DNA of 64,000 nt from Rostratula benghalensis. Taxonomy: Eukaryota > Chordata > Aves > Charadriiformes > Rostratulidae. Position 1 is the first letter of the stretch; the number at the start of each line of letters is the position of its first letter. The DNA lies in the NCBI GenBank assembly GCA_013399305.1, contig VXAI01000020.1, forward strand, positions 3,534,371 through 3,598,370, in the 5' to 3' direction. The position numbers and the translations under genes are program-made. Below are positions 37,813-49,464 of this stretch, one piece after another. The notes beneath the pieces were generated by a model. The model was not told the DNA's origin. It did not search any database and saw nothing but the letters and a program-made list of their open reading frames with translations.

Positions 37813-38722
37813 AGATAACAAGAAGTTCTTTCAGTATATCAATAGAAAAAGGAAGACAAAGGAATATGTAGGCCCACTGACAAATGAGGTGGGCGCCTTA
37901 GTGCTGACCTGGACAGGCTGGAGAGATGGGCAGAAAGGACCTAATGGGGTTCAACAAGAGCAAGTGTAGGGTCCTGCACCTGGGGAGGAAGAATTCCAGG
38001 TACCAATACAGGTTAGGGGCAGACTTGCTGGAAAGCACTTCTGCAGAGAAGGATCTGGGTCCTGGTAGATAGTACACAATCCATGAGCCAGCAATGTGCA
38101 TTGTCACTAAGAGGGCCAATGGAATTCTGGGCTGCATAGGGAAGAGTGTGGCCTGTAGGTCAAGGGAGGTCATTCTCCCCCTCTACTCTGCACTGGTGAG
38201 GCCACAACTGGAATACTCCATCCAGTTCTGGGCTTCTCAGTTCAAGAAAGACAGGGAACTACTGGAAGAGAGTCCATTGTAAGGCAACAAAAATGATTAA
38301 CGGATTGTAGTACCTCTTTTATGAGGAAAGGCTCAGAGAGCTTGGACTCTTTAACCTGGAGAAGAGAAGGCTGAGGGGAGACCTTCTTAATGCTTATAAG
38401 TATCTGAAAGGTGGGTTGAGGGAGGATGGAGATGGACTCTTTTCAGTGGTTCCCAGTGAAAGGATGAACTGAAATGGGCACAAACTGGGACATAGGAAGT
38501 TCCATTAGAATATGAGGAAAAACTTTCAAGTGAGGGTGACTGAGCACTGGAATAGGCTGCCCTGGAGGTTGTGGAGTCCCACTGTCTGGAGACCTTCAAG
38601 ACCCGCCTGGATGCAGTCCTGAGTAATGTGCTTTGGGCAATCCTGTTTTAGCAGGGGAGTTGAACTAGATGATCTCTAGAGGCCCCTTCCAACTCTGACA
38701 ATTCCATGATTCCACGATTCAG
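37813..38722 (+). mobile_element. CR1 LINE copy lacking the reverse transcriptase core (internal deletion)
   Basis: The 5' part, from 37814, encodes in one frame DNKKFFQYINRKRKTKEYVG followed by PLTNEVGALV, the linker just before the CR1 reverse transcriptase. At about 37901-37906 it jumps straight to [11 protein letters not shown], which in intact CR1 lies after catalytic motif C. Then follow the thumb and C-terminal region ([40 protein letters not shown]) and the 3' UTR ending in CTAGAGGCCCCTTCCAACTCTG and ATTCCATGATTCCACGATTC. A stop (TAA) occurs early after the junction (AERT then stop) and other frameshifts follow. It could be a single retrotransposition of a deleted template or a later genomic deletion. 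Confidence 0.9.
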
Positions 38723-41700
38723 TAACTACATCATGGTTATTAACCATTAAATCAGTGAGAGCAACATTGCTCCCCCCTAACCTGTATTTCCAGCCTCAGC
38801 TTTCTTGCCTCAGACTTGCCCCAGTTGAGCTTCAAGAAATCTGTTCACCTTAGAGAACCAATCTCACATAAGTACTGCTTGAACATCACTGCCTAAATCA
38901 AGCAGAACATACAACCCTTATCTGGCAGTTTTCACTGGAAAAATCTGTCAGTGACATTTTTAATGGTTTGGCATTTCTTTGTAAGGTCTTGATAGTGAAA
39001 CTCTTAGTTGGTCAGTTTAGACAGGTCATACAGTGTGAATCAATACTGTTCCTGGAATCAGACAGTCAAGATAAGCATACAAGTATGGATAAAAAGTTAT
39101 TTATTTTTTTTTAATTGTCCCATAATCTATACTTAAAACTCTCAGTTTCCACAAACTCACGTCAACAAAAACATTATTTAGAACAACAGAGATACAGATG
39201 AGGTTATTGTGCAGCCACAGTAATTGATTTCAAGATGTAGATGCGTACTTGCAGGTTTTTGGGGAGCAGACATCAGTCAGTTTCACTGAAATTGTAAGAG
39301 GAATGTAAATAACATTTATATACCTTATTCATAGCATTCTCCTGATTTTCCTTGCAGAAGCATCATGAGGTACAGACGATGTAGAGTGTTTTTACTCTAA
39401 ATTCTCTCTTCTTGAGGAACTTGAGGAATACAGTGTTCCCACAGTTAGGAACAAAAAAACCCTAAAAAAACCCCAAACTGTCTCATATGCGTTTAAATGA
39501 TCTGGAAAAGTCAAGGTCCCATCTCCCTTGAGAATGAACATAACTCACGTCAGGAGTTTGTGTGAGGGGAGAAAACCCTCAGTACCCCTCAGAAAACCCT
39601 CAGTACCCTCAGAAAACCCTTCTATATGAAAGGAATCTGATTAGAAGTTGTAGAACCATTACTTATAATTTGACCTTAAATTTTTCCAGGATCAGTGCAA
39701 TTGTACACAAACGGCAAAGTTTTAGCTAAATACTACAATATAGCCTTTGATATCTTTATGCATTATGATTAATTTAATATAGTAATTAATTAAGCATTTC
39801 CATATTTATAATTGAGTGGTTATGCATGGGTAATTATCACATTATAATTTAAGTACCATAAACAGCTTCCCTCACTGAAGATTTTTGTCCTTTTTGTTTT
39901 TCTTTTCAAAGGCACTGTTTTATATATAATGTTATTCGGCAAATACAAATAGTGAGATAAATATTTATGTCCTAAAATACCTTAATTTAAACATAATTTT
40001 TTTCTGTATGTTTAAATTTGGGTTTACTAAATGAGGTTGAGTAGCCATTATTACCTGACAAATAAGACAGCAGGAGTCTTGGCTGATGACTGAATCCCAC
40101 TTAATCCTAAATGTCTTTAAGACTTCCAGATAAAGTTGCAATTTTAGAGTTAGTTTAGATAGCTAAATATAAACCAATCTATGATGTATCACTTTTTCTA
40201 TCACAGCAGTATCTTATTCTATTTCCTAGGTTGCATTTCTCTTTTGCTCAATTGTAGGTTCACATTCGGTGATATGGGTGGATAAACCAATATCCACACC
40301 ATGGCCAGGCACTCTTTCCCACCATCAATCTGCCTTCTGTTTTTGCTGCTATCCACAGTTGCATCCAGCTGTTTATGCAGTGAACTGGGGAATTGATCCA
40401 GCTGTAAAAGAGCTCAAATGTTTTTTGCAGAGATAATTTAGGATAAATTAGTTCATCAATCCGATCCATTCTGTGGTTACATAAACACTTCTGTCAGTGC
40501 TGAGCAAGGGCCCCTGGAGCAGAAAAAGCCTGGGGGATGAGGACGGGCTGGTGCACCTTACAGTACAGTTGCTGCTGAAGGAATTGCAACCTCAACGTCC
40601 AGGACTCACATTCTACTGGGATGTATCTGGGACATATAATTAGCTTGTGTGACTAAGGCCAGCTTTCATCATTCTGCTGTATAGATACATTTTTGCGAGG
40701 AGCAGTTACATTAGCTTTCTGTATTTACTGAAAGCTAAGACTTTCCTTTTCCTACCAAATGAGAAACTGGTAGCTGGAAAACTCATAAGCCCAAGAGGTA
40801 CCTGCCTTTCTTACATTTATTTATGAACCATCTTGTGCCCTGATCTTGCCTCTGGATCTGCTAGTGTGGACTTCTGTGCCTGTCACTTAAATCAGTAGAA
40901 CTTCACAGAGGCCCAAAGGGCCATGCCAGTAAATGAAGATGAGATGAGCTTTAAGCAAGAGAGAATTAGAGAAGTAAAAATACTGCCATAGTTGGCTTCA
41001 GCATCTTTTTTACTTTCGACACAGAAAGATTTGTCAAAACCTTAATTCTCTTTAGAATATTTTCTGCTGAAACTGAAGGTGATAATTTTAAAGTGCAGGT
41101 CTTTCTATAATATCCTCTGACAAAACAGCTGAATAGACAGTTTGAACACTGGACTTATATTTCTGGAATGAACTTTTAGGAACTCCCTTAATTTGTTCCA
41201 TTCTAGTTTGGGAAGAAGCACAAATGGAGCCTTATAGGTTCATCTTTTGCTGAGAAATATCTGGTTTGCCACCTTTACCTCCTCTCATCAGCATTCACAT
41301 TGTCCATATTGCCCACCAATAGCTCAATTTCGTTATGTTGTTTTTGAGCAAAACTGAATAGCAACTTGCCACAGTAACATCTACTGTTGTCAATAAGAGG
41401 ACCCGGGCTCAGCACCCCAGTGCCATCCCAATGCAGTATCAAAGCAATAGCTCTAGAAAGCTGAATAAGAACTGGCAGCTGAAGTGGAACACATTTCCCA
41501 TTCTCTCTACACTATTCCTGCAAGTGATATCTTTCAGAGGCAGTGCTCTCAGGAAGAAAAATTGTGTACTGCTCTTGTGTCTGGGTTATGTATTTGTAAA
41601 ACTACTCAGGCAGCAAGAGAAGTTGAATATTTCAGTATCTGTCTAGTCCTACTCCATGGATACAGAAAAAGACACTGAATGAAAGATGCTACGTTTCTTC

Positions 41701-43403
41701 AGTGCATACTAGTGCAGATTTCTGAGATAATTTTCTAACAAGGAGTGAAAGTGCAGCAATTGTGTTTGAAAATAATTGCACATCTGGCAATTGTGTATCT
41801 AAACTCCTTGTCTGTCAACCCATGTTTTTTGCACTGCAGTTGTTTAGAGAATCAGGGTGAATGTCTTTGTTGAAAAACAATTTCCTTGCAGGTACACAGA
41901 GTGTAGCCTGAATAAATCAGCCAGAAGGACCCAGAAATATACAGCCGTGAAGTGTGCACATTAATTGATATTTTCAATAACTCTCTCTGAAATTGCAGAG
42001 TAAGTTTTTCACACTAAGCAATGATAACAGTAAGTACATCGCGTTATCTTCCAAAAGCTGAACCAAAAGAGCTAAGGGTAAAAAAGTTTTAACTTATTAG
42101 TAACAGTCAGCCATATAGAGTCAGGAGATATGGCTTTTCTAATGCATTTTATATTAGATCCATATTTTATGGATGTAGAAGAAAAATTGTGGGAGGACAT
42201 GAGGTCCTCTCCGATGCTACAAAGCTCTGATGTAGAGCTTTAGAACGAACATTTATATACAGGATAATTATTAAAGGTAGAATTTCCTCTAGACACAATC
42301 AGTGTAGAGCTGTTTATGGTAGATATCTGCACATTTTTATCAAACATTTTCTCAGTGTATGGAGTAAAGATGTCTCACAGGGAGAGAATGCTATAAGTCT
42401 AGCAGATTACCATCTTATGACCAGATCTCAATACTGGTAGCATTTATAATATATGCTGCAAAATACAGCAGGCAACTCGAGGACGAACAACTTGCTAACC
42501 TCTGTCTTTGGCATTCACTAATCATGGAGCTCTTAAAATAGCTTTTTGCTGGCTGGGGAAATAATCTTGGAAGGACTGAGGTGCTTCTGCCTTTTTGAGC
42601 TCTGCAGGCTTCATACGGAAGCTCTGTGGCTGTACCACAGATTGGTGCATTTACTCTCCACAGCAGGTTGCAGTGCAGAAGTCCCCAAGACAGCAGAGAA
42701 AATGTTTAAACTCTGGAGCTACAAGAAGTATAGATGCATAGATGCTTGTGATTGCACAGAGCTAATAAGCTCTGCTAACAGGCAACCCTGCTATTTAGCT
42801 GAGACATAGCTCTGCGCTGATCCTGCTGTGCTGTTTTGCAAAATATGTATGTTCAGCACCCCAGTTCACTCTGTGGACAGACATACCAGCTTGCTCAGAG
42901 GTCTCTAATGCAATGCCCTGCTGGGCTCTAAAGACTTGTTTCTATCTTGAATACTCTAAACAAACATACAAGATCAAACTTATGTGTTGAAAGGATCATG
43001 CTCCTACCCATAGATCTTTTCTTGTTCTGTGTAAAAATGTGATTAATCACTTTAGAAAATAAAAGGCAAAGCTTCCATGAGAAATAATAACAAATGTATT
43101 GATAGTATTCACTGACTGAAGGTGGTTGTCAGGCAGCTACGTATATGACTGACTGTGGTTACATTTAAATTCACTGTATATAAAGCACATACTGTGATTA
43201 TATACAGATTCAGTTCTGTGAAGAGTTCCAAAAGCTCTACAGTGTGCTTCAGGGATGTTGGGCAGAAAATTATTGATGATTTCCCAGCTACTTTGCCCCC
43301 TTACAAGTGAAAACTCTTTGCCTGTGAAACTTGCAGACAGTACATAAGTAGGTATTGTTTAGGTGCAAAGGCACATTTAGATTTAAATAAATAAATAAAT
43401 ACA
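38723..43403. other. Unique AT-rich non-coding sequence
   Basis: No gene was recognised. It includes a 20-base minisatellite-like repeat at 39570-39620, homeodomain-word-rich AT DNA at 39750-39850, and a somewhat GC-richer patch at 40500-40620. Frames are 87 codons or fewer. Confidence 0.55.
39570..39620. repeat. 20-21-base tandem repeat (2.5 copies)
   Basis: AGAAAACCCTCAGTACC(C)CTC occurs twice in tandem (39570-39590 and 39591-39610) and a third, partial unit AGAAAACCCT follows. The copies differ by a single C. Confidence 0.93.
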
Positions 43404-43485
43404 TTAAAATAAAATAAAATAAAATAAAATAAAATAAAATAAAATAAAATAAAATAAAATAAAATAAAATAAAATAAAATAAAAT
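43404..43485. repeat. AAAAT pentanucleotide microsatellite, about 16 units
   Basis: A perfect TAAAA/AAAAT tract, preceded by four ATAA units at about 43386-43401. The minus-strand frame running through it (FILFYFILFY...) is entirely repeat-driven. Confidence 0.97.
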
Positions 43486-46400
43486 AATAAAATAACAATA
43501 AAAATACTGTGAAGATCTTTATCTCTGGAAAAGATTGTACCCCCTTAATGGAAGTAAACAAGACAGAAAGAAATGTTAAATATCTGTCATTCTGTTATGT
43601 TTATTTTCTGCTCAATATACAGTCTCCATTTCTGATTTAGAAGTGGTTGCCTCTTTGTCCTGTTGTGTCTTAAATGGACATGGCAATGACACTGTGATGA
43701 CTAGCAGCCAACATTTTACAGGCATTGGCATAAGGAATATGTTACATCACCATTCAAAGACCACACTGACATATTGTGAATTTTAATACTACTATTATTA
43801 TTATTGTTCCAAAGTTTGATAAGTGATCTAGAATATCCTATATGGTTTGCTTCCTGGTTACTTAGAGGACCTTTCTTCTCCTCCCCTTCATGTTTCAAAA
43901 CAATCAGTGGATTCAGTTTCTGTCTTTGAACTAATAATCACACCATTCAATATATGATAAGAGGTTTATGGAGACTGTCATGACAGTTCAGTTTTGAGAT
44001 CTCTCTGATAACAGATTTTACAGTCCATTTTCAACTATTAATAAGGTCTTGACTTAACTGGCCTGGGATGGTAGATTTTGATTTGTATTTGTTGAAAGAT
44101 TGTGTGTTCACATCAAGCTTTCCCTTCTTATTCCTTCCTGTCCCTCCCCAATTCCTTTTATTCCTTGAGAAAACTTGAAAAAACAAAAGGCAAAGGGATT
44201 ATTACTTTTTTTTTTTTTTTTTTTCCCAATAGGATAAATATATGGTTTTTATGTATCCAGAAAACTGAAAAAAATGCCTCTACAGAAGTGAATTCCTCTC
44301 TTGGAATATGATGGACCTATGGAGTATTTTATTATCTGGCCACTTATTTTTTGCTTATGTTAAAACAGTTTCAAAAATTTAGAACAAAGTGAAGAAAAAT
44401 AAATCTAATATTACCCGCTAAAAGCATAGACTGTTTTCTGAAAAAGTAGATGGCATTTTGTTTTGTCTGAACAACCTAATGCCTGAGGGTGGTTGTTACG
44501 TCTGTAAGTGCTCCTCTATTCTCCTTGCTCAGCACCTCAGGAACCTAAATTAAACAGACTAAGGACAGAAAGTTATAATTTTAATTTATTAATACATTAT
44601 AGAGTAAAAAGTAAATAAATGTATAAATAAAAAAAATGGACATATCTTTTAAGAGAGACATCCTTAGAGTTCACTGAATCAAAGTGCTGATAACTCCATA
44701 CTGAAATGTATAATTCAGCCCTGTGGAATACATTTATACAGCAAAGATGTGGGTTTTATGTACGTATAAATATACATACAGTCCCTCTGGGTATCTACAT
44801 TTCATCTTTCTTTGAATTCACAAAAGCTCTCAGAGAGAGGAGATTGGACATAGGTGTTAAAATTCTGAGGAACTGGAATCCAATAACTTACTATATATGA
44901 ATAAAAGTCAAAACAAATAGTACAATATTCCATCTTCCTTTCTTTTTGTGTCTTCTCTTCCTGTGTTTTTGTTAGCCTTTTGGCCTTGCATGTACTAATA
45001 GGTTGCAGTGTTTGAAAAAAACTAAAAAGAAAAAATAAATGTCAAATTTGCCATATTCATTTAGGCATTTTGTTAACCAAAAAAAATCTTCCAAGCTCCT
45101 CCATCTTGATAGTTACCTCATACTTAGTATAAACCTAATCTGATTTTACAACAGGTTTACAGTGGAGTATCTCTGTCAATTCAGTAGAAATAGTCCTGTT
45201 CTATGGTTGCCTATATATGTCATTAAATACTTTCTACTCCTTATGATTTGAAAGGTTAAGTGTCAGTATTTCTGGGTTTGGTTCTTTTTTCCTCAATTTC
45301 TAAATTATTTTTCCATGCCTTAGTTGTTAGGGAATTTATGAGAAACCATTAGTTATCACAGCTATGTAAGGGGGGTTAGGGGCTTTTTAATGTATGAATG
45401 TTTAGTATGTTAGGGAACAGAAAATATTTTTCAATGGCATGCTACATCTTTCCTCTATTTCCAGAATCTTCACTGCTCATTTACACTACACGCCTGATAA
45501 CTTTTTCAACTTACCTGAAGGGTACTTCTGTTGAGTAGAGACACTCCAAGGCAAAATCAATCTTCCTAATGGCAGAGAGAATTGTGCCACCTCAGTTGGT
45601 ACTACAGCTTATTTAGCATAAACATATGTGTTCCCATTAAGGGCCATCCACATTCAACTGAAATGAGTCACTTGTGTAAGAAGTTTTGTTTATAAATCTG
45701 AGACTAATTTCCCTAGTCTATTCTGTATGTGCCATGTGGTATAAAATTGTACAAATGTCAGTGTGCAGCCTCGTAATATATTTCTCTAAGAGCAAAATGT
45801 AAAGTCATTATGCACTGTATTTCTCAGCAGAATTATAAATAAATAGAACATGGAAAATAAAATCAGTTCTAGCTGAAGACCTTCACTACTTAATCTCTCA
45901 GAAAAAAATGCAAATATTTCTTCAGTAACAACAACCCACTGACATGTTGGCTATATTAATACACAGTTAATACAGATTATATTAATTATGTGTACAGATA
46001 ATGACCTGTTGGTTAAAAGGCTCCATTCCCACTGGCTTTCATAGCTGACTATGTGCTCCACATGCACACCACTGTACTGTGGCTGCCCTTGTCTGAAAGA
46101 AGAGTCTTTTCAGTCTTGTACAACACAGAGAGATGGAGTCAGGCAGGTTTTCAACTTCCTTGGAGCTGCCCTCTTTCAAGCTAGTCTCTTTCATCTGTAA
46201 TAGTCATACAGGAGAGTTTTGCATTTCAGAAAATGTTTAGTCTATAGTTTGGCTGCCTTTTATGTGCTAAAATCTTTGGAAATTTTAGCCTTCCTGAACC
46301 TGCCTGAGACTCATGGTTTTCAGTGTTCACCCAGCTACTCCTATTCCACCAAAGCAGGAGAGAAGGGTTGGAAAGGGAAAGAGGAAGGCGACAAGGGGGT

Positions 46401-47198
46401 GATATAGATATCTACTGCATCTACTCAGCAGCAGGCCCTGCAGTGACGCTGGCATTAGGCCACTGCTGAATGACTTCCCTGCAGCAGGAGTGCCTTGGTG
46501 TGCCCTTCTGTGCTCCCTTGCAACATCCCATAGAGATATCCTCAGCTGCGTCACTGGCACACAAATATTGCCTATCTCATTATGAGTTCTCTTCTGACCT
46601 GCCTGTACAAGACACTCCTGGATGCCACCTCAGGACTCTGCCCCATTCCTTGTATTAGCAGCATTGTTAGTACGGGATTTCTCACACAAGCATTATTAGC
46701 ATAGAATTGAGGTTTTTGTAGCGATGCCTGTACAATCTGGAAGCGGTTTGTTTTTCCTGCTTTTCATCAAACCATTCTCTACCTGTATTTCTGGTGAGGG
46801 AGAGGGCATCCCTTTTGCAGGTATGGGCTGCTGCTTGTTAAAATTTAGTGCATCTGTTCAGTATCTATTAAGGGAGAGACTAGGCTTGAGCAAGTACTGA
46901 CAGGGACTGTTGAGTAGCTGCCACGGGTCTTGGTGGTGTCTAACATTTCTGTATAATGCTGTCTGGCACAGTATACTGTGTTTGACCAGTGTTACCTGGT
47001 AAATTTGCATCACTCAGCCTTTGTGGTTATAATGCTCACAATGTCAGACCACAGGATCCAGTGCACAAAAGTTAAACCACTGGGAAAGGGTTACAAGTAT
47101 TCTGGCCTCTGCTGTTGGTATGTGTCATCTTCTTTAGTCAGTCTCATGCAGGAGAGTTTTGGAGAGCAGAAACTCTTGACAGCAGAGGTGGTGTAGAA
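43486..47198. other. Unique AT-rich non-coding sequence
   Basis: No gene was recognised. A T-run lies at 44206-44224 and a GC-richer patch at 46330-46650 (frames of 62 and 77 codons on opposite strands, no resemblance). Confidence 0.55.
44206..44224. repeat. T19 homopolymer
   Basis: Uninterrupted T-run on the + strand. Confidence 0.9.
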
Positions 47199-47424
47199 AA
47201 TCACAGAATCATCGTATTGGAAAGGACGTCTGGGATGATTGAGTCCAACCATACACACACAAAAGAGCCCTACAAACTAGCTACTAGACCATGCTCTTAA
47301 GTGCCCCATCTATCTGTTTCTTAAATACATTCAGGGATGGTGACTCAACCACCTTGCTGGGCAAGCTGTTCCAGTGCCTGATCACTCTTTCCGTAAGGTA
47401 ATTCTTCCTAATATTCTTCCCAAT
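47199..47424 (-). mobile_element. CR1 LINE, outer copy, 3' end part
   Basis: The minus strand ends at the CR1 3' terminus (about 47199, ...TACGATGATTCTGTGATT). It carries the 3' UTR and the end of ORF2 up to the words seen on the + strand as CAGTGCCTGATCACTCTTTCC and AATTCTTCCTAATAT. It breaks off at about 47424, where a plus-strand CR1 intervenes. The missing continuation (CCAAT, then GTCTAGTCTCAACCTCACC) resumes at 48127, so this and 48127-49464 are one element. Confidence 0.93.
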
Positions 47425-48126
47425 ACTTCAGTAAAGTAATTCTTCCTGAAGCCCTGAGGAGAAAGACTTGGGGATGATGGTAGCTCAACATGAGCTGGCA
47501 GTGCACACTGGAAGCCCAGAAAGCCAATTTCATCCTGGGCTGCATCAAAAGAAGCATGACCAGCAGGTCACCGGAAATGATTCTACCTCTCTACTCTGCT
47601 CTCATGAGACCCCACTTGGAGTATTGTGTCCAGCTTTGGGGTCCTAAGCACAGGAGGGATATGGACCTATTGGAATGAGTCCAGTGGAGGGCCATGAAGA
47701 TGATCAGAGGGCTGGAGCACCTCTCCTATGAAGACAGGCTGACAGAGCTGGGGCTGTTCAGCCTGGAGAAGAGAAACCTCCGGGTAGGTTATTGCAGCCT
47801 TCCAGTATGTGAAGAGAGCCTACAGGAGAGCTGGAGAGGGACTCTTTTTAGGGGAGGGAAGTGATAGGATGCGGGGTAATGGCTTTAAATTGAAAGAGGG
47901 GAGATTTAGACTAGGTAGTAGGAAGAAATTCCTTACTGTGAGGGTGGTGAGACACAGGAACAGGTTGCCCAGAGAAGCTGTGAAAGCTCCAGTTCTGGAA
48001 GTGTTCAAGGCCAGGCTGGATGGGGCTTTGAGCAACCAGGTCTGGTGGGAGATATCCCTGCCCATGGCAGGGGGGTGGAACTGGATGGTCTTGAAGGTCC
48101 TTTCCAACTCTAAAAATTCTATGATT
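47425..48126 (+). mobile_element. CR1 LINE inserted into another CR1
   Basis: Recognisable CR1 begins at about 47452 (GAGGAGAAAGACTTGGGG) and runs to the 3' terminus at about 48126 (TCCAACTCTAAAAATTCTATGATT). Plus-strand frames give AQKANFILGCIKRSM, PLYSALMRPHLEYCVQLWGP and, after an in-frame TGA at 47676-47678 (family Arg codon, probably CGA decayed to TGA), [14 protein letters not shown] and [10 protein letters not shown] last frame (from 47809) holds [20 protein letters not shown] and RNRLPREAV. It is 5'-truncated. The 25 or so bases before the CR1 part (47425-47450) are a copy of the flanking outer CR1. Confidence 0.93.
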
Positions 48127-49464
48127 CCAATGTCTAGTCTCAACCTCACCTGCTGCAACTTCATACCATTTTCTCTACTCCTGTCATTATTCACTTGGGA
48201 GAAAAGGCCAACACCCACCTGTCTAGAACCTCCTTTCAGGTAGTTGTAGAGGGCAATGTGATCTTCCCTCAGCCTCCTCTTCTCCAGACTAAACATGCTT
48301 AGTTCCCTCAGCCTCTCCTCATAATGACTTGCTCTCTAGACCCCTCACCAGCTTGGTGGCTCTCCTCTGGACACATTCCAGTCCTTCAATGTCCTTCTTG
48401 TAGTGAGGGGCCCAGAACTGAACACAGTATTTGAAGTGAGGCCTCACCAGTGCTGAGTAAAGAGGCACAATCACTTCTTTACTCCTGCTGGCCACGCTAT
48501 TCCTGATACAAACCAGGATGCTGTTGGCCTTCTTGGACACCTGGGTACACTGCTGGCTCATGTTACATCAGCTGTCCACCAACACCCCTATGTCCTTTTC
48601 TGCTGGGCAGCTTTCCAGCCACTCTTCCTCAGCCTGTCATGATGCATGGGTTGGTTGTGACCAAAATGCAGGACCTGGCATTTGGCTTTATTGAAGCTTG
48701 TACTATTGGCCTTAGCCCACCAATCCAACCAGTCCAGGTCACTCTGTAGAGCTTTCCTACCCCCAAGCAGATGAACACTCCCACCTAGTTTGGTGTTGTC
48801 TGCAAACTTACTGAAGGTGCACTTGATCCCCACATCCAGGTCATTGATAAAGATATTAAACAACACTGACCCCAAAACTGAGCCCTGAGGGACACTACTG
48901 GTGACCAGCTGCATCAAGATTTCACCCCATTAATCACAACTCTCCGGGCATGGCCATCCAGTTTTTTACGCAGTGAAGAGTACACTTGTCTATGCCATGA
49001 TTCACCAGCTTCTCCAGGAGAATGATGTGGGGGACAATGTCAAAGGCCTTACCAAGTCCAGGTAGACAATGTCCACAGCCTTCCCCTGATTCAGAAGGTG
49101 GGTCACATAGTCATAGAAAGAGATCAGGTTGGTTAAACAAGACATCCCTTTCATTAACCTTTGCTGGCTGTCCCTGACCCCTTGGCTGCCCTACACTTGC
49201 TGTGAGAGCTTACTCAAGACCATCCTCTCCATGATCTTTCCTAGTGCCAAGGTGAGGTCAGGCTGACAGACCTGTAGTTCCCCAGATCCTCCTTCTGGCC
49301 CTTCTTGTAAATGGGTGTCATGTTGGTCACCTTCTAGTGATCTGGTACCTCCCCTGTTAACTAGGATTGTTGATAAATGATGGAGAGAGGCTTGGTGAGC
49401 TCTCCTGCCAACTTCCCTGAGTATTCTTGGGTGAATCCCATCTGGTCCCATAGACTTATGCAGA
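48127..49464 (-). mobile_element. CR1 LINE, outer copy, reverse transcriptase and C-terminal part
   Basis: On the minus strand this begins at HKSMGPDGIHPRILRE (from about 49464), the start of the reverse transcriptase. It continues through [20 protein letters not shown] (motif B, in 48830-48900), FADNTKLGG at motif [21 protein letters not shown], and the post-core region [20 protein letters not shown]. Frameshifts between 48918 and 49190 and stops break it up. The second catalytic Asp of motif C is Asn here (codon 48795-48797). With 47199-47424 it forms one 5'-truncated CR1 of about 1.56 kb that is interrupted by a younger, opposite-strand CR1. Confidence 0.95.

Noticed and set aside
43301..43561. 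86-codon minus frame with FILFY repeats resembling a membrane protein
   Set aside because: The hydrophobic run is the AAAAT microsatellite read in translation.
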